From the NCBI GenBank assembly GCA_019054805.1, contig JAHQIY010000003.1, positions 3,100,001 through 3,164,000 of the forward strand: 64,000 nt of DNA. Reading direction: 5' to 3'. This DNA comes from Brachionus manjavacas. Taxonomy: Eukaryota > Rotifera > Eurotatoria > Ploima > Brachionidae. Below, in pieces: positions 54,965 to 64,000 of the stretch (positions within the stretch are counted from its first letter, which is position 1; the number at the start of each line of letters is the position of its first letter). Both the position numbers and the translations under genes were made by a program. The notes beneath the pieces are model-generated. The model was given only the letters and a program-made list of their open reading frames with translations. It had not been told where the DNA came from and made no database searches.

Positions 54965-56305
54965 TTAGAGATTAAAATCCGGTATGAAAAATTATTTATT
55001 TGATTCCATATAATCAAACAAACAGCAAGTATTTGTATATATTTGTATTGAACACAGGAACAGTTAAGTCTGTTCTAAATTCAGAGCTAAAAAATCGATT
55101 TTAATTAAAAAAATTGAGCTCCTAAACTTGTTAATCTAACATTAACTTTTAGTAAATTTTCAATATTTTTTTGATCGAGAAAAAAAGCTACTTGAAACTT
55201 AGTTAATTAAAAATATTAGCTTCAAGTGCTATTAGAGAAATAATTTCGACAACTTGGACTTCAACAAGTCCGGCCAAGTCGATCCAATTCAAAGACTAAT
55301 TTAATTAGAAAGATTTTTTGAGCAAAAAGGTCTTGGCTATCTCTAACCACGATCTAAATAGTCGAGCATGAAATTTTGAGCGTCTTGTCGCGCAAATAAG
55401 GAAATTAAATTTGAAATTTCTGGTCCAAATAAACAAATTAGTTTGACATTTATTTTGAAGCTTTTAATTTGAATAAATTCCATCATGTTTGATTATCATA
55501 GACACGAATTATCAAAATTATTTATTGTTTAAGAACGTTCAAAAATCTATTTAAAAAAATAACATAGGTATGTTATACAGAAAGATGATAAAATTTTATT
55601 TTTTTTAGACAGTTGTGTTTCAGTTCGCAGTAAAGGAACATGTTTTTGGATATTTTTCTCTTTAGCATGTTTTTGCTGCAATTTTTTTATGTTTAATGTA
55701 AAAATTTGGCGATTTTTTAGCTTTATTTTTATTTATTTATTTGCGGACTAAAGAGGTCGCAACCAAGGTAAAAGAAAAAAACTTTACATAATTTTTATAA
55801 ATGCTATTTATAACATTACAGTTCAATAGAAAGAAGAATTTTATTTATCTAGAAAAAACAAAAAATATAAAAAAGGAAAAAATTCTGACCGTATTTCCTT
55901 GTTTTTAAATGCTGCTCAAAAAGTTTGATCGATTGGTAATAAATTAAATTTACTGAATAATCGGTTTTGTTAATCAGTTTTAGATTTAAACCTGTACAAA
56001 AAATCGGTTACCTTTAATCGGTCGACCAACCCAATGCATGAATTTATAAAATTTACTAAAATAAAGTGGGTACACATCTAAAAAAAATCTTTTAAAAAAC
56101 TTTCTCGGCACTTAAATTGAAATCAAAATGAAAAAATTTTTAAATTAAAAAAGAAAAACAATTTGCTCCTTGTGCTTAACATTTTTCCTTTTTTTATATT
56201 TTTGTTACCAAATTCTCAACAAAACCAATTTTATTTAATTCTTTTTCCTATGTCAGTCTGTAATTTTGAAGGAATTCTCTGACAAATAAGATAAACCTTA
56301 ATTTT
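54965..56305. other. AT-rich stretch with a LINE tail relic
   Basis: 55727-55770 (TTTATTTATTTATTTGCGGA) could be a LINE-A-type tail on the minus strand. 55255-55400 is less AT-rich but shows no stable frame. No gene. Confidence 0.35.
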
Positions 56306-56311
56306 TTTAAA

Positions 56312-56945
56312 GTAGTAGTAATAGTAGTAGTAATATTAGTAGTTTAAACTTGTAGTAGTTTTGCAACTTAGAGGTTCTCTAAGCATTAAAAACTATTAAG
56401 GTTCTTTGCATTTGCCACATCATCCGGGAGTTTGCTCGATCCATTCACGACTCTATTTTCACGTGTCAGAAAATAACTATTTCTCTTCAATTCGTCTCTT
56501 CCGCTTTCCGATTTTGTGTTAAGGTTGTAATTCATTATTTTAATAAATACAATTTTTTAATAATTGTTTATCACTTTTTATATCTGAATTAAATCGCCTC
56601 TTAATCTTCTTGCACTCAAGTTAGTTAAATCTAGCTTTGACAAACGTTGTTGATTATCTAAATCACGCACTTCTGCAATCAACTTTGTGGCTCTTCGTTG
56701 AACTCTCTCAGGTCATTTAAATCTATTTCAAAATAAAAGCACAACGCAATGACATCAGGCTCTAAGTGCGGTCTAACCATTGAACAATACAAAAATTTGA
56801 AAATATCTTTGCAAGGATACTTAAATGCTTTCATAATTAAACCCAACATTCTATTCGATTTAGATGTTGTATTTCTGATTTGTGTGCCCCATTTTAAATC
56901 ACTCTGCATGCAAACAACCAGGTCCCTTTAGAATTTCGACTAGCT
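56312..56945 (-). repeat. LINE-C fragment with (ACT)n tail
   Basis: Minus strand 56909-56679: QSDLKWGTQIRNTTSKSNRM LGLIMKAFKY and FLYCSMVRPHLE, aligned with the LINE-C copy at 8870-9060. The 3' portion is decayed (remnants of VAELRD and ARRLRGDLIQIYK in 56690-56570). It ends in (ACT)n-type repeats at 56345-56312 on the minus strand. Confidence 0.7.
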
Positions 56946-56949
56946 TACT

Positions 56950-57800
56950 TATTTTGACTTTTAGGGGTTTCAAACCGATCAAATTATCAAACTCAAAAAT
57001 ATACAACTTTGCATTTTTTGATTTAAATGAATTGAAAAATACAAAATTAGTTTTGGAATTTGTTTTGTATTCAGTCATCAATTCTCCCTTTGAAACAATT
57101 AATCGAAGTAGCATTCCACACATTCACAGCTCTAATACAGTGTTTAAAGTTAAACTGTATAATGGGTGAGATTAAGTTATTTTACATAATTTTGCGTTAG
57201 AAAATGTAAGCTTTCATAATATTACATCATTACATGTATGTAAAGAAATGTAAGATAACATAATCTTAAGTAATTTTACGTAAGATAGCACCAGTTTAAG
57301 TTAGTTTGACCGAAATCGCTTACGGCCAAACTAGGCGGATTTTAGAGTAAAAAGTGAAAAAAAAAAAAATTTGAATTTTATAAAACAATATTTGAAACAA
57401 AAACACTACACTTTATTACATTTTTTTAAATCTTTTTATGTAAAATTACACAATTTAATATAATAATATGTAATTTTTTGTCATATTTTCTAAATTAATG
57501 TAAATATTAGTAAAGTACCCTTTTTTTTTGTTAGCAAAAGATGATTTTAAAATAACAACACAATTTTTGCAATTAAAAATGATTCGAAAGGTGAAACAAA
57601 AAACAATTTTTTAACTTTACTTTATTTTCTGTATTTTGCGTCCTATTAAAAAGTATTCCAATCAAGTGTGCAATTACATTGCAGAGTTTTTGCAGACATA
57701 TTTTACTGCATTTAGCAAATTTGGATTAAGCGAAGTTGCTTAATCACTAAGCATTTCTTAGAATTAAACTATCTATTTTTGTAAAAAAGTTATTCAAGAT
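56950..57800. other. AT-rich stretch, no gene
   Basis: 57170-57300 holds several TTACAT/TTACGTAA motifs in both orientations without clear boundaries. A similar TTTACGTAAATTAACG segment occurs near 22248. No protein. Confidence 0.4.
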
Positions 57801-58147
57801 TTTCCGAATTGAAACTGTTGCCGGGTAGGTTGACTGGATCTCTTTGACATAGTAGTGGGAGTAGTGTTACATAAAAGATTTAAAATTTTCCAATTCAGAA
57901 CACAAAATCAACACTATTTATTCTAAACTAAACTAAACTAAATTTAAAGTTTTGTGATGGTTTGAGCTGGTCAGCATAACGGGATTATGCGCACCACCCA
58001 TCACAGAATTGCTTTAAGGCCCGGCCTTTTTCAACCCATTTTTTTGGTTTCTTTGTTGTTTGTTGTCTGTATGTCTATCTTCACTGTTTTGCTAATTTGT
58101 TGCTATTAGTGAAAACAAAACTGTTGCTGTTCTAGTTGCTAATTGGA

Positions 58148-59815
58148 CTAAATGTCCAATTGGACAACAAAGTCAATTAGTTTCTGCCAGTTGTTTTTTT
58201 TCTTGGTTTTTGATTGATTAGTTGTCTCTGTCGAGGTAGGTTGGTTAATTGATGTCTTTGTTGTTGATTGAGTTGTTTGTGGAAGAATGTGAGCGAGAAT
58301 GGGTTTGACTCCGTTTTTAACACGCGGCTTGGAGTTTGGATTATAATTCTCAATTAAATCTTTAATTAGTTTGTTGCTGTTCGATGCTTTCTGAAGATAG
58401 CGTGTTGATAGCAACTCGAAGCGGTCCTTGATGCAGTCGATTCTTGCAAGCTTGTAGCAGTCTTTTGTTGCAGTTGAAACGGGGAGTCTATACGCTATTT
58501 TAACTGCTTTTCGTTGGCGCATTTCAAGTGTGGTCATGCTTGTTTCCGAAGCACTGTACTTGATGAACGGTATGTACTTCATTATCGGCCTGATAAGTGT
58601 CTTATAAGTTGTTAGTAGCAGTTTTGGTGAGGCTCCCCAGTTTTTACCCCTTATTGATCGCATCATGTTGATTCTTCGATCAACTCTAGCGTTGATTTTT
58701 TAAATGTGGTCATAGAACGTTAAGTTCTTGTCCAACTTAAGCCCCAGCAGCTAAGGCTTATTGTCGTGCTTGATCCTCTTGCCATGTAGTATTATGTCGA
58801 GCTTGCGTTTTCCCTGTCCATTGAGACGTGTGAATATTGTACAAACTGTCTTTGCTGTGCTGAGTTTCATTCTCCAGTGTATTGACCATGTTTCGACTTC
58901 TTTGATTGCCTGCTGTAGATTGCTTTCCACTTTTTCGATTTTAGGGCTTGTAGTCCAAATTGAGAGGTCATCGGCAAACAGACCTTTGTCCGCTGTTGTA
59001 ATCTTGTCGATAATGTCATCAATGAAGATGTTGAATAGCAATGGCCAGAGTTCACTTCCTTGTGGGACACCACACTTAATTTGATGGAGCGTTGATTTAG
59101 ATGACTGGACACGTACTTGGAATGTTCTGTTACTCAAGTAGTTCCGTATCCATGCTCCTATGTAGGCTGGACATTCTTTCTTTTCCATTTTAAAAAGAAG
59201 TCCGTCGTGCCATAATTTGTCGAAGGCTTTTTCGATGTCAATGAAGACCGCTCCAGTTGTTTTACGTTCGTTTACCCCATGTTGTATTGTTTGGATGAGT
59301 CGGAAGATGTGGTCTCGTGTTTGACGCTTAGACATGAAACCGCTTTGATGCTTGCTAATAACTTGTTTCTCATGGATCCAAGTGAAGATTCTGTTTTTAA
59401 TGATTCGTTCTGTGATCTTGGACATGGTAGACAAAAGGCTAATTGGTCTGTAGCTCGATGGATCTAGCGGATTCTTTCCCGGCTTTGGGATCATGACTAT
59501 TTCCGCGTGTTTCCATTGATTTGAGATGTGGCTTAGTTTAATTGAACCGTTAATAATGTTTGTCATGATGTGGTGGAACTCTTCTGGAAGTTTTTTTAGA
59601 GTTTTGTGTGAAATTTTGTCAGCGCCTGGAGCACCTCGTCCTGTGATGTCTTGGAGGATATTCATTATTTCGTGAGCTGTTACAAGTTCAACTGATTGGT
59701 GTCCATTTGGTGGATTTTCAAACATCTGCTTGGTTGCGCTCTCTACTGTTGCTTTGAAGGTTTCGTTGAATTCAGGCTCGTTTGTTGGTTGAAAAGTTTG
59801 TTCGAGAAAAGCCAA
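58148..59815 (-). pseudogene. LINE-D reverse transcriptase with two stop codons
   Basis: Frame 59815-58751, then in the same frame to 58148 after TAG (58753-58751) and a further TAA at about 58700. It includes GRGAPGADKISHKTLKKLPE, SSYRPISLLSTMSKITERII, SGFMSKRQTRDHI, VFIDIEKAFDKLWHDGLLFK, IKCGVPQGSELWPLLFNIFI and GLFADDLSIWT (catalytic FADD present). The C-terminus reads KTLIRPIMKYIPFIKYSASE and ends FVVQLDI. The layout resembles Jockey-type LINEs as I know them. Only two disabling changes over 550 codons, so this is a fairly young copy. Confidence 0.85.
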
Positions 59816-60667
59816 GCAAACAATTCAAGCTCAAAGACTACACAATTCATAGGCACGACAGATTAAGGGCTGAACGGGGAGGTGTGTGCATCTGCGTGAG
59901 AAAAACCATTCCCTGCCTTGTCGTCTCTAAGAGTCCAAACAACAGCATCACCGAATGGATCACTATTCGTATACCGAAGATCTTCACGTAACGTCGGTCT
60001 ATATTCCGCCAGGTAATGAAATCAGCAAAAATACAATGCAAGGCATCTTTAGTTACTCCAACACTTTAGTAGCTGGAGATTTCAACGCTCACAATACACT
60101 GTGGGCCTCATCAGAGACGGACAAACTAACAAAGGCTCTTTAGACTGTACTCAATGAGCTAGAGCTGACTGTTCATCACACAGATACTCCTACCTACGTT
60201 CCCTACTACAGACTCCACTACGCATCAACGCTTGACCTTATCATAACAAGCAACTCAACTGACGTCCGCATCAACAAACCAACTACACTCACCAGTCCAC
60301 GAAGTGATCATCTCCCAATACTGTTCACCGTCGAGTCTAAGCCGATTGATAGACAGCAGCAAGCTACAATAACAAAGACAAAAGTCGATTGGGACAAATT
60401 TAAAGAAGCTGCCAAAAAAGCCCTTCGTCCATTGCTAGGAGAAAATATCCAAACCAAGGAGGACATTGACAAGTTAACTCGACAACTTGAGTCAACAATC
60501 ACGTCGACTATTAACGGAGCCAAGAAAACATACTCAGTCAAGAGCTATCAAACACAAGTCTTACCAAGAAATATTGTTACTCTCATCAAAGAAAAGAGAA
60601 AACTCCAACGTCATCTTTTGGAAGATAGATCAGCAGAAACAGTGCGACAAATCAACAAACTCTCCGG
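59795..60667 (+). pseudogene. LINE-D endonuclease and linker (inverted segment)
   Basis: AP-type endonuclease motifs in order: LRAERGGVCICVRKT (59782-59991 frame), a frameshift near 59970, then HVTSVYIPPGNE, LVAGDFNAHNTLWASS, one TAG at about 60141, STLDLIITSN, SPRSDHLPILFTVE, and a Lys/Gln-rich linker to AETVRQINKLSG at 60667. The first about 30 residues of the domain are missing at the inversion junction. The orientation is opposite to that of its own RT. Confidence 0.82.
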
Positions 60668-61009
60668 ACACTATTTATTCAAATTTAACTTATATTTATA
60701 TATTTCTTAACTAGGCGCCAGTAATCAATCAGTTGAATTAGACTAACAAACTAGCAACTAGATTCATGACACTCATGAATTTGAAAGGACTAATAACCGC
60801 GACCTAGCTACGCCTTTAATAACACGGCAACAGAAACGATCGAATTGAAAACTTCAAAACCCATAAAAATCTGCTTTTTTTACGATTTTTTATGAAATTA
60901 AGCAATTTTTATAAGAAAAATTTTTTTTTTATTCGAAAGAAAAAATCATTTTGAAAAGTAATTGATACTGATATAATTTTCAGTGTCAATCACTAATCAT
61001 CGGCAAAAA

Positions 61010-61085
61010 TTTTGCAATCTATTTTAATGTGCGCTACCAAGTCATTTACATAGATAGTGAACAGGATATTTCCAAGAAACAAATA
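61010..61085 (-). repeat. LINE RT palm scrap
   Basis: The minus strand reads NILFTIYVNDLVAHIKIDCK IFADD, the (Y)INDL...KLFADD catalytic block of a LINE, then a stop. Nothing more of the element is recognisable nearby on this strand. Confidence 0.5.
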
Positions 61086-61204
61086 TCTCAACACATTCAA
61101 GTCTGAAGGAACAATCAGACGAAACCACTGATGAACTTGCGGCCAAGAAGTTACCTAGAGAATGTAAGAAAAAAGTAAATTACAATCAAACCAAAGTCGT
61201 GTAA
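61068..61204 (+). pseudogene. 3' end of an unknown ORF, possibly retrotransposon polyprotein
   Basis: An open frame ends at TAA 61202-61204 and reads HSSLKEQSDETTDELAAKKL, PRECKKKVNYNQTKVV. Protein-like and Lys-rich at the end. 120 bp downstream, TGTGGAGGATGTGATGTCGT (61324) and an AATAAA look like the start of an LTR. The combination would fit the 3' end of an LTR retrotransposon, but no partner LTR or pol domain is in view. Confidence 0.35.
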
Positions 61205-61789
61205 ATGTATTTGTTAATTAAAATAAATCTGTTTAGTTTTAAACATTTATTGGTATTTAAATATATATTTTAGAATTATTCACTGTAAAGTAATTCAGTC
61301 CTAAGTGTTCTTGTGAATAAACTTGTGGAGGATGTGATGTCGTGATAACGCGCATTCAATAAACGTCGTTTGAAGGTGTTGCATCATCTTGTTTGTTAAA
61401 TTAAAATGAGAACATTTGGTTCAGGATTGGCACTGAAACCTTACATTTTTAAATATAAAGTTCTGCAAAACAATCTTAAAATGGTTAAATTTAGATTTTT
61501 GAAATATTGAACTGATTACAGTAACTGAACTGATTTCTCCATTTCAAATCACTTTGTACGTAATTTTCTTTTCGAGTAAATTTCTTTTCCAAATCCTTTT
61601 CTAATCGAAACTTGCTTTATTAACAGTATGTAATTGACAACGGCGTGCTGGTGGTCATCTTGAAAGGGTTTGACAAAGGATTTATTAGTAGCTCTTAAAG
61701 TCGCCTAGTGGCTGCTTAAAATTTTAAAAAATCACTTAGTGAACTAGTTCAGAGACTTCTTATCGGGTCAGAATCAGTATGTAGTAAAA

Positions 61790-62345
61790 TGGCAGTATGT
61801 GGCAGACTAGAGAAATTAACATGTGGAGTCTCAGGGCAGTGTACTCCTATTTGTTAGCAACATCAGCGACATTAATTTGGTAGATGCTGTTAAACACCAA
61901 TAAATGAAAATTAGTGGAGTTCAGCAGATCAGGCTAGAAGTAGTACTTCGACATTGGCCTCTGTATTGGTGTGACGAGTTAAAAATCAAACCAGTACTGA
62001 AAAAAACCTATGAGTCACTTTCGTGAGCAATCTCAAGTTCTCTTGCTATATTAAGGACAAAACTAATAAGCAACCATCTCATCCTTGGACAGCTAAGAAG
62101 AACGTTCAAATTCTGGTCTTACGATACCTTCACAACGTTAAACTACGCATATGTCAGACATATGCGTAGTTTAACTTTGAGAATGCAGCTTTGATTATGT
62201 CCTCCTTCACTGAGAAGAACAGAAACATTCTTAAGAAAGTATAAAGACGAGCAACTCTTTCCGATAACCTTTAACTTTAGTTACAGCGATCGCCTTTCCA
62301 TCTAGATCGCTCTAAGCGAATGCAGGGCTAGAAAAAATATTATCA
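61790..62345 (+). repeat. LINE RT fragment containing a perfect palindrome
   Basis: Remnants in mixed frames: PLLFVSNISDINLVDAVKHQ-like (61845), LKFSCYIKDKTNKQ (about 62025), ILGQLRRTFKFWSYDTFTTL NYAYVR (62075-62150) and YSDRLSI (about 62280), the palm-to-thumb region of a CR1/L2-type LINE. The thumb is interrupted by the inverted repeat at 62137-62175. Confidence 0.55.
62137..62175. repeat. Perfect 19-bp inverted repeat, 1-nt spacer
   Basis: GTTAAACTACGCATATGTC at 62137-62155, A, then the exact reverse complement at 62157-62175. It begins inside LINE coding sequence (LNYAYVRHM); the right arm duplicates that sequence in inverted form. Confidence 0.9.
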
Positions 62346-62349
62346 AAAT

Positions 62350-62825
62350 GTTAAAGATAAGAAAAAACCTAAATAACAAAGATTAGGTAAGACCTCCCCC
62401 GCACTGTAACTCTCTTTCCCAACACGGACCAAACCAGGGTATTATATTGTGAAGACACAAGAGGGGTCTCTCTATCCAAGCACCTACCAACTGCCTGCTT
62501 CCTGAAGCTTAATATAATTTATTTGAAATTGTATTAAATGTTGTGTAAAGACTGGAGCTTCCGATTTGGGAATTGAAGATAAATGAAAAGAAACTTAAAT
62601 TGAATCAAAACTTTTATTCTGGAGGTAAAATAATAATAAAAAAAAAAGAAATTTTATATTATAGCAGCTAATGAATATATACAAAAATGAAATAAACTAA
62701 ATTTGCCTAGCAAAATTAAGTGACTATATCACTTTGTTTATAAAACAATTGTTTTTGACTCTAGGTTTCTTTGCACTAATATTAACATTACTTGCGGTCG
62801 AAGCATCGTCGTTGTATCAAAAAAT
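62350..62825. other. Non-coding stretch between a LINE scrap and a minus-strand coding exon
   Basis: 62390-62520 is less AT-rich (ACCTCCCCCGCACTGTAACT), without a stable frame. 62600-62700 is A-rich. A plus-strand frame overlapping 62734-62949 has no ATG and is antisense to the coding exon; rejected. Confidence 0.4.
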
Positions 62826-62828
62826 CGA

Positions 62829-63326
62829 CTACTTATTGTCCATAAAATCTTCGGACGTCCAAAAACAAAAGTCTGAGAATGAAGATAATGACCCAAATAC
62901 TCTGCTTGTAAGAGTACTTGTGTTAGCTGTTTTTGGAGGGTCTGTTTGATAAGCGGCTTTTCTAATGACGTATCGTTCACGTGCAAGCAAATGGTGTTGT
63001 TGAGTAAAATTTCGATTAAATTTGAAATTTAAATACTTGCCAGGTCCAACAGGCCATTCGACGCCATTTAGCTCTTTAATAATCTGTTCATGACAGATGA
63101 GATCACGAAATCTCAAGAACATTACTTTTGTTGAAGAGTGTGCATCATCACGCGAGTACAATACCTTTGCGTGATGCAATGGACCCCAGTTTAGGTTGTT
63201 GTGTTTTTTGTATGTGATTATGTCGGCTTCAAACGCTTGACCAGTGTGACGACCAAACGCTGCAAGCGAAACATTGCTAATAAAAATGTCTCGATTTTGA
63301 TTTATACAAGTACACAAGAGCCATTT
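62829..63326 (-). CDS. Hypothetical protein, probably an internal or last exon
   Basis: A minus-strand frame open for about 165 codons with near-normal amino-acid composition: SNVSLAAFGRHTGQAFEADI, NNLNWGPLHHAKVLYSRDDA, VMFLRFRDLICHEQIIKELN, GVEWPVGPGKYLNFKFNRNF, ending SEDFMDNK and TAG at 62829. No ATG near the start of the frame. A TTATTAG|C acceptor at about 63278 suggests that it begins as an exon (NVSLAAFGRH). Possible donors (AGCAGA|GTATTT, about 62923) leave the true end uncertain. Family not recognised. G+C is higher than in the flanks, and the neighbour on the same strand (63555-64000) could be an upstream exon or a separate gene. Confidence 0.55.
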   Translation of the reverse strand, partial: KWLLCTCINQNRDIFISNVSLAAFGRHTGQAFEADIITYKKHNNLNWGPLHHAKVLYSRDDAHSSTKVMFLRFRDLICHEQIIKELNGVEWPVGPGKYLNFKFNRNFTQQHHLLARERYVIRKAAYQTDPPKTANTSTLTSRVFGSLSSFSDFCFWTSEDFMDNK

Positions 63327-63554
63327 TTAATTGATTATTTATCATTAAATTTTAAAACTTTCGAGAGAAAAGAAATATATTTGTTCATTTAATTCACTCA
63401 ATAGTCGAGATGAATTGAAAAAGAGTACGAGAAAAATTAATTTGGATAAATTAAATAAATTTGATTACAAAATATGTCTTATAAATTTGAAAAGCTACTA
63501 AATTAACTAATTGTGAAATAACATTAGATTTAAAATAACATTAAATTGGATAAA

Positions 63555-64000
63555 TTAAGCTTGGTAGCGATCAGGAGTTTTACGCGGTCGAGTGCTATTT
63601 CTATGTTTTACTTGATTTTGACTCGACCGTTTATATTCACGATTTGTATTTTTTAAATATGGCCTAAACGAGAAATCATTTTGGTTAGACAATTCTTCAT
63701 TAGTCTCGTCAACTAGGTATTCAAACACTTGTTGGCTTAAATCTTACTCACCTGACTTTTCAATTGTCTCTAAAATTTTTAGCTGCTTGTTTTTGTTTTT
63801 GTTTTTTTCGCTGTTGGTTTGGAACCTGAGACTCGACTTGAATAATTGAATTGTCTGGTGGAACTAAAACTAAATTTTTATCCAAAAACGATTGATTAGC
63901 ATTTATATCTTGACTATCATTAAAATGACCAAAATATTTTTTCAATAGATTTTTATGTATTAAGGACGCATTCGATCTTTTTTGATTCACAAGCTTAATT
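63555..64000 (-). CDS. Hypothetical protein C-terminus, runs off right edge; frame disturbed
   Basis: Minus-strand frame open from the window edge: NASLIHKNLLKKYFGHFND, NANQSFLDKNLVLVPPDNS, VESQVPNQQRKKQKQKQAAK, ending at TGA about 63763. Alternatively, a one-base change in the A7 run (about 63807) moves to a frame reading KNKQLKILETIEKSGE, which meets a single TAA (about 63745) and continues in the same frame as DLSQQVFEYLVDETNEELSN, DFSFRPYLKNTNREYKR and STRPRKTPDRYQA to TAA at 63557-63555. CAG|GTGAGTAAG at about 63753 also looks like a strong splice donor. So the gene is either spliced, damaged, or carries assembly errors. Family unknown; Gln/Lys-rich and probably disordered. Confidence 0.5.

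Larger units (their letters stand above)
57924..60667 (-). mobile_element. LINE-D insertion with inverted 5' part (twin priming)
   Basis: Flanked by a perfect 13-bp target duplication ACACTATTTATTC (57911-57923 and 60668-60680) inside the LTR. The 3' part is on the minus strand (about 59800 to 57924) with RT and C-terminus, ending in a (TTTAG)n tail. The 5' part (about 59800 to 60667) is inverted and reads on the plus strand with endonuclease and linker. Junction near 59800. About 2.74 kb retained; the start of the endonuclease and part of the linker between the two pieces are missing. Confidence 0.88.
57816..60832. mobile_element. LTR (solo), interrupted by a LINE
   Basis: Ends TGTTGCCGGG (57816) and CGGCAACA (60832), flanked by perfect 5-bp direct repeats GAAAC (57811-57815 and 60833-60837). 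The outer parts 57816-57923 and 60681-60832 together make about 260 bp that align with the solo LTR at 22875-23141, including GACTGGATCTCTTTGACATA, TATATTTCTTAACT and TTCATGACACTCATGAA. Everything between is a later LINE insertion. No LTR-retrotransposon internal region is present. Confidence 0.88.

Noticed and set aside
62734-62949. Plus-strand frame with a signal-peptide-like start (FLTLGFFALILTLLAVEA)
   Set aside because: No ATG start, and the minus strand of the same segment is a longer, better-composed coding frame.
1-64000. CRISPR arrays, bacterial operons, ribosome binding sites
   Set aside because: No spaced identical repeats, and the window is clearly eukaryotic (spliced genes, LINEs, animal PSME4).

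Overview
The window is AT-rich (roughly three quarters A+T by eye) animal-type nuclear DNA. It has spliced protein genes, a canonical cytosolic tRNA gene, and many broken transposable elements. Many introns are 52-90 bp; the rest are swollen by repeats. A small-genome aquatic invertebrate, perhaps a monogonont rotifer such as Brachionus, would fit. The species is inference; the sequence alone does not name it.

Left third (1-24.9 kb): one large minus-strand gene, the proteasome activator PSME4/PA200. I assembled 13 coding exons from 24611 down to 4289 with all splice phases agreeing (1572 codons; the C-terminal exons lie beyond the left edge). Eight or so introns are tiny. Five are kilobase-sized and hold transposon debris: several LINE families, a Mutator-like ORF with a SWIM zinc finger, a hAT-type MITE, a tRNA-derived SINE and a solo LTR. 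A tRNA-Asn(GUU) gene lies about 190 bp upstream of the PSME4 start, on the same strand.

Middle (25-37 kb): LINE copies of one family (LINE-A, with ORF1 zinc knuckles, an AP-type endonuclease and reverse transcriptase), a degenerate SWIM-domain gene facing a small CxxC-finger gene, a two-exon secreted DOMON-domain gene, an internally deleted mariner inserted in a LINE reverse transcriptase, and an apparently intact 241-codon gene of unknown function.

Right (37-64 kb): mostly gene-poor AT-rich DNA with relics of LINEs, pogo/Tigger and Tc1-like transposons. At 57.8-60.8 kb is a layered structure: a solo LTR with a 5-bp target duplication, split by a LINE that has a 13-bp target duplication and an inverted 5' part, the signature of twin priming. 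Two minus-strand coding regions of unknown function close the window; the last runs off the right edge.

The working host genes here are PSME4, tRNA-Asn, the DOMON protein, the 241-aa protein and the two right-edge coding regions. Nearly everything else recognisable is mobile DNA at different stages of decay, several times nested. LINE family names A-D are my own labels.
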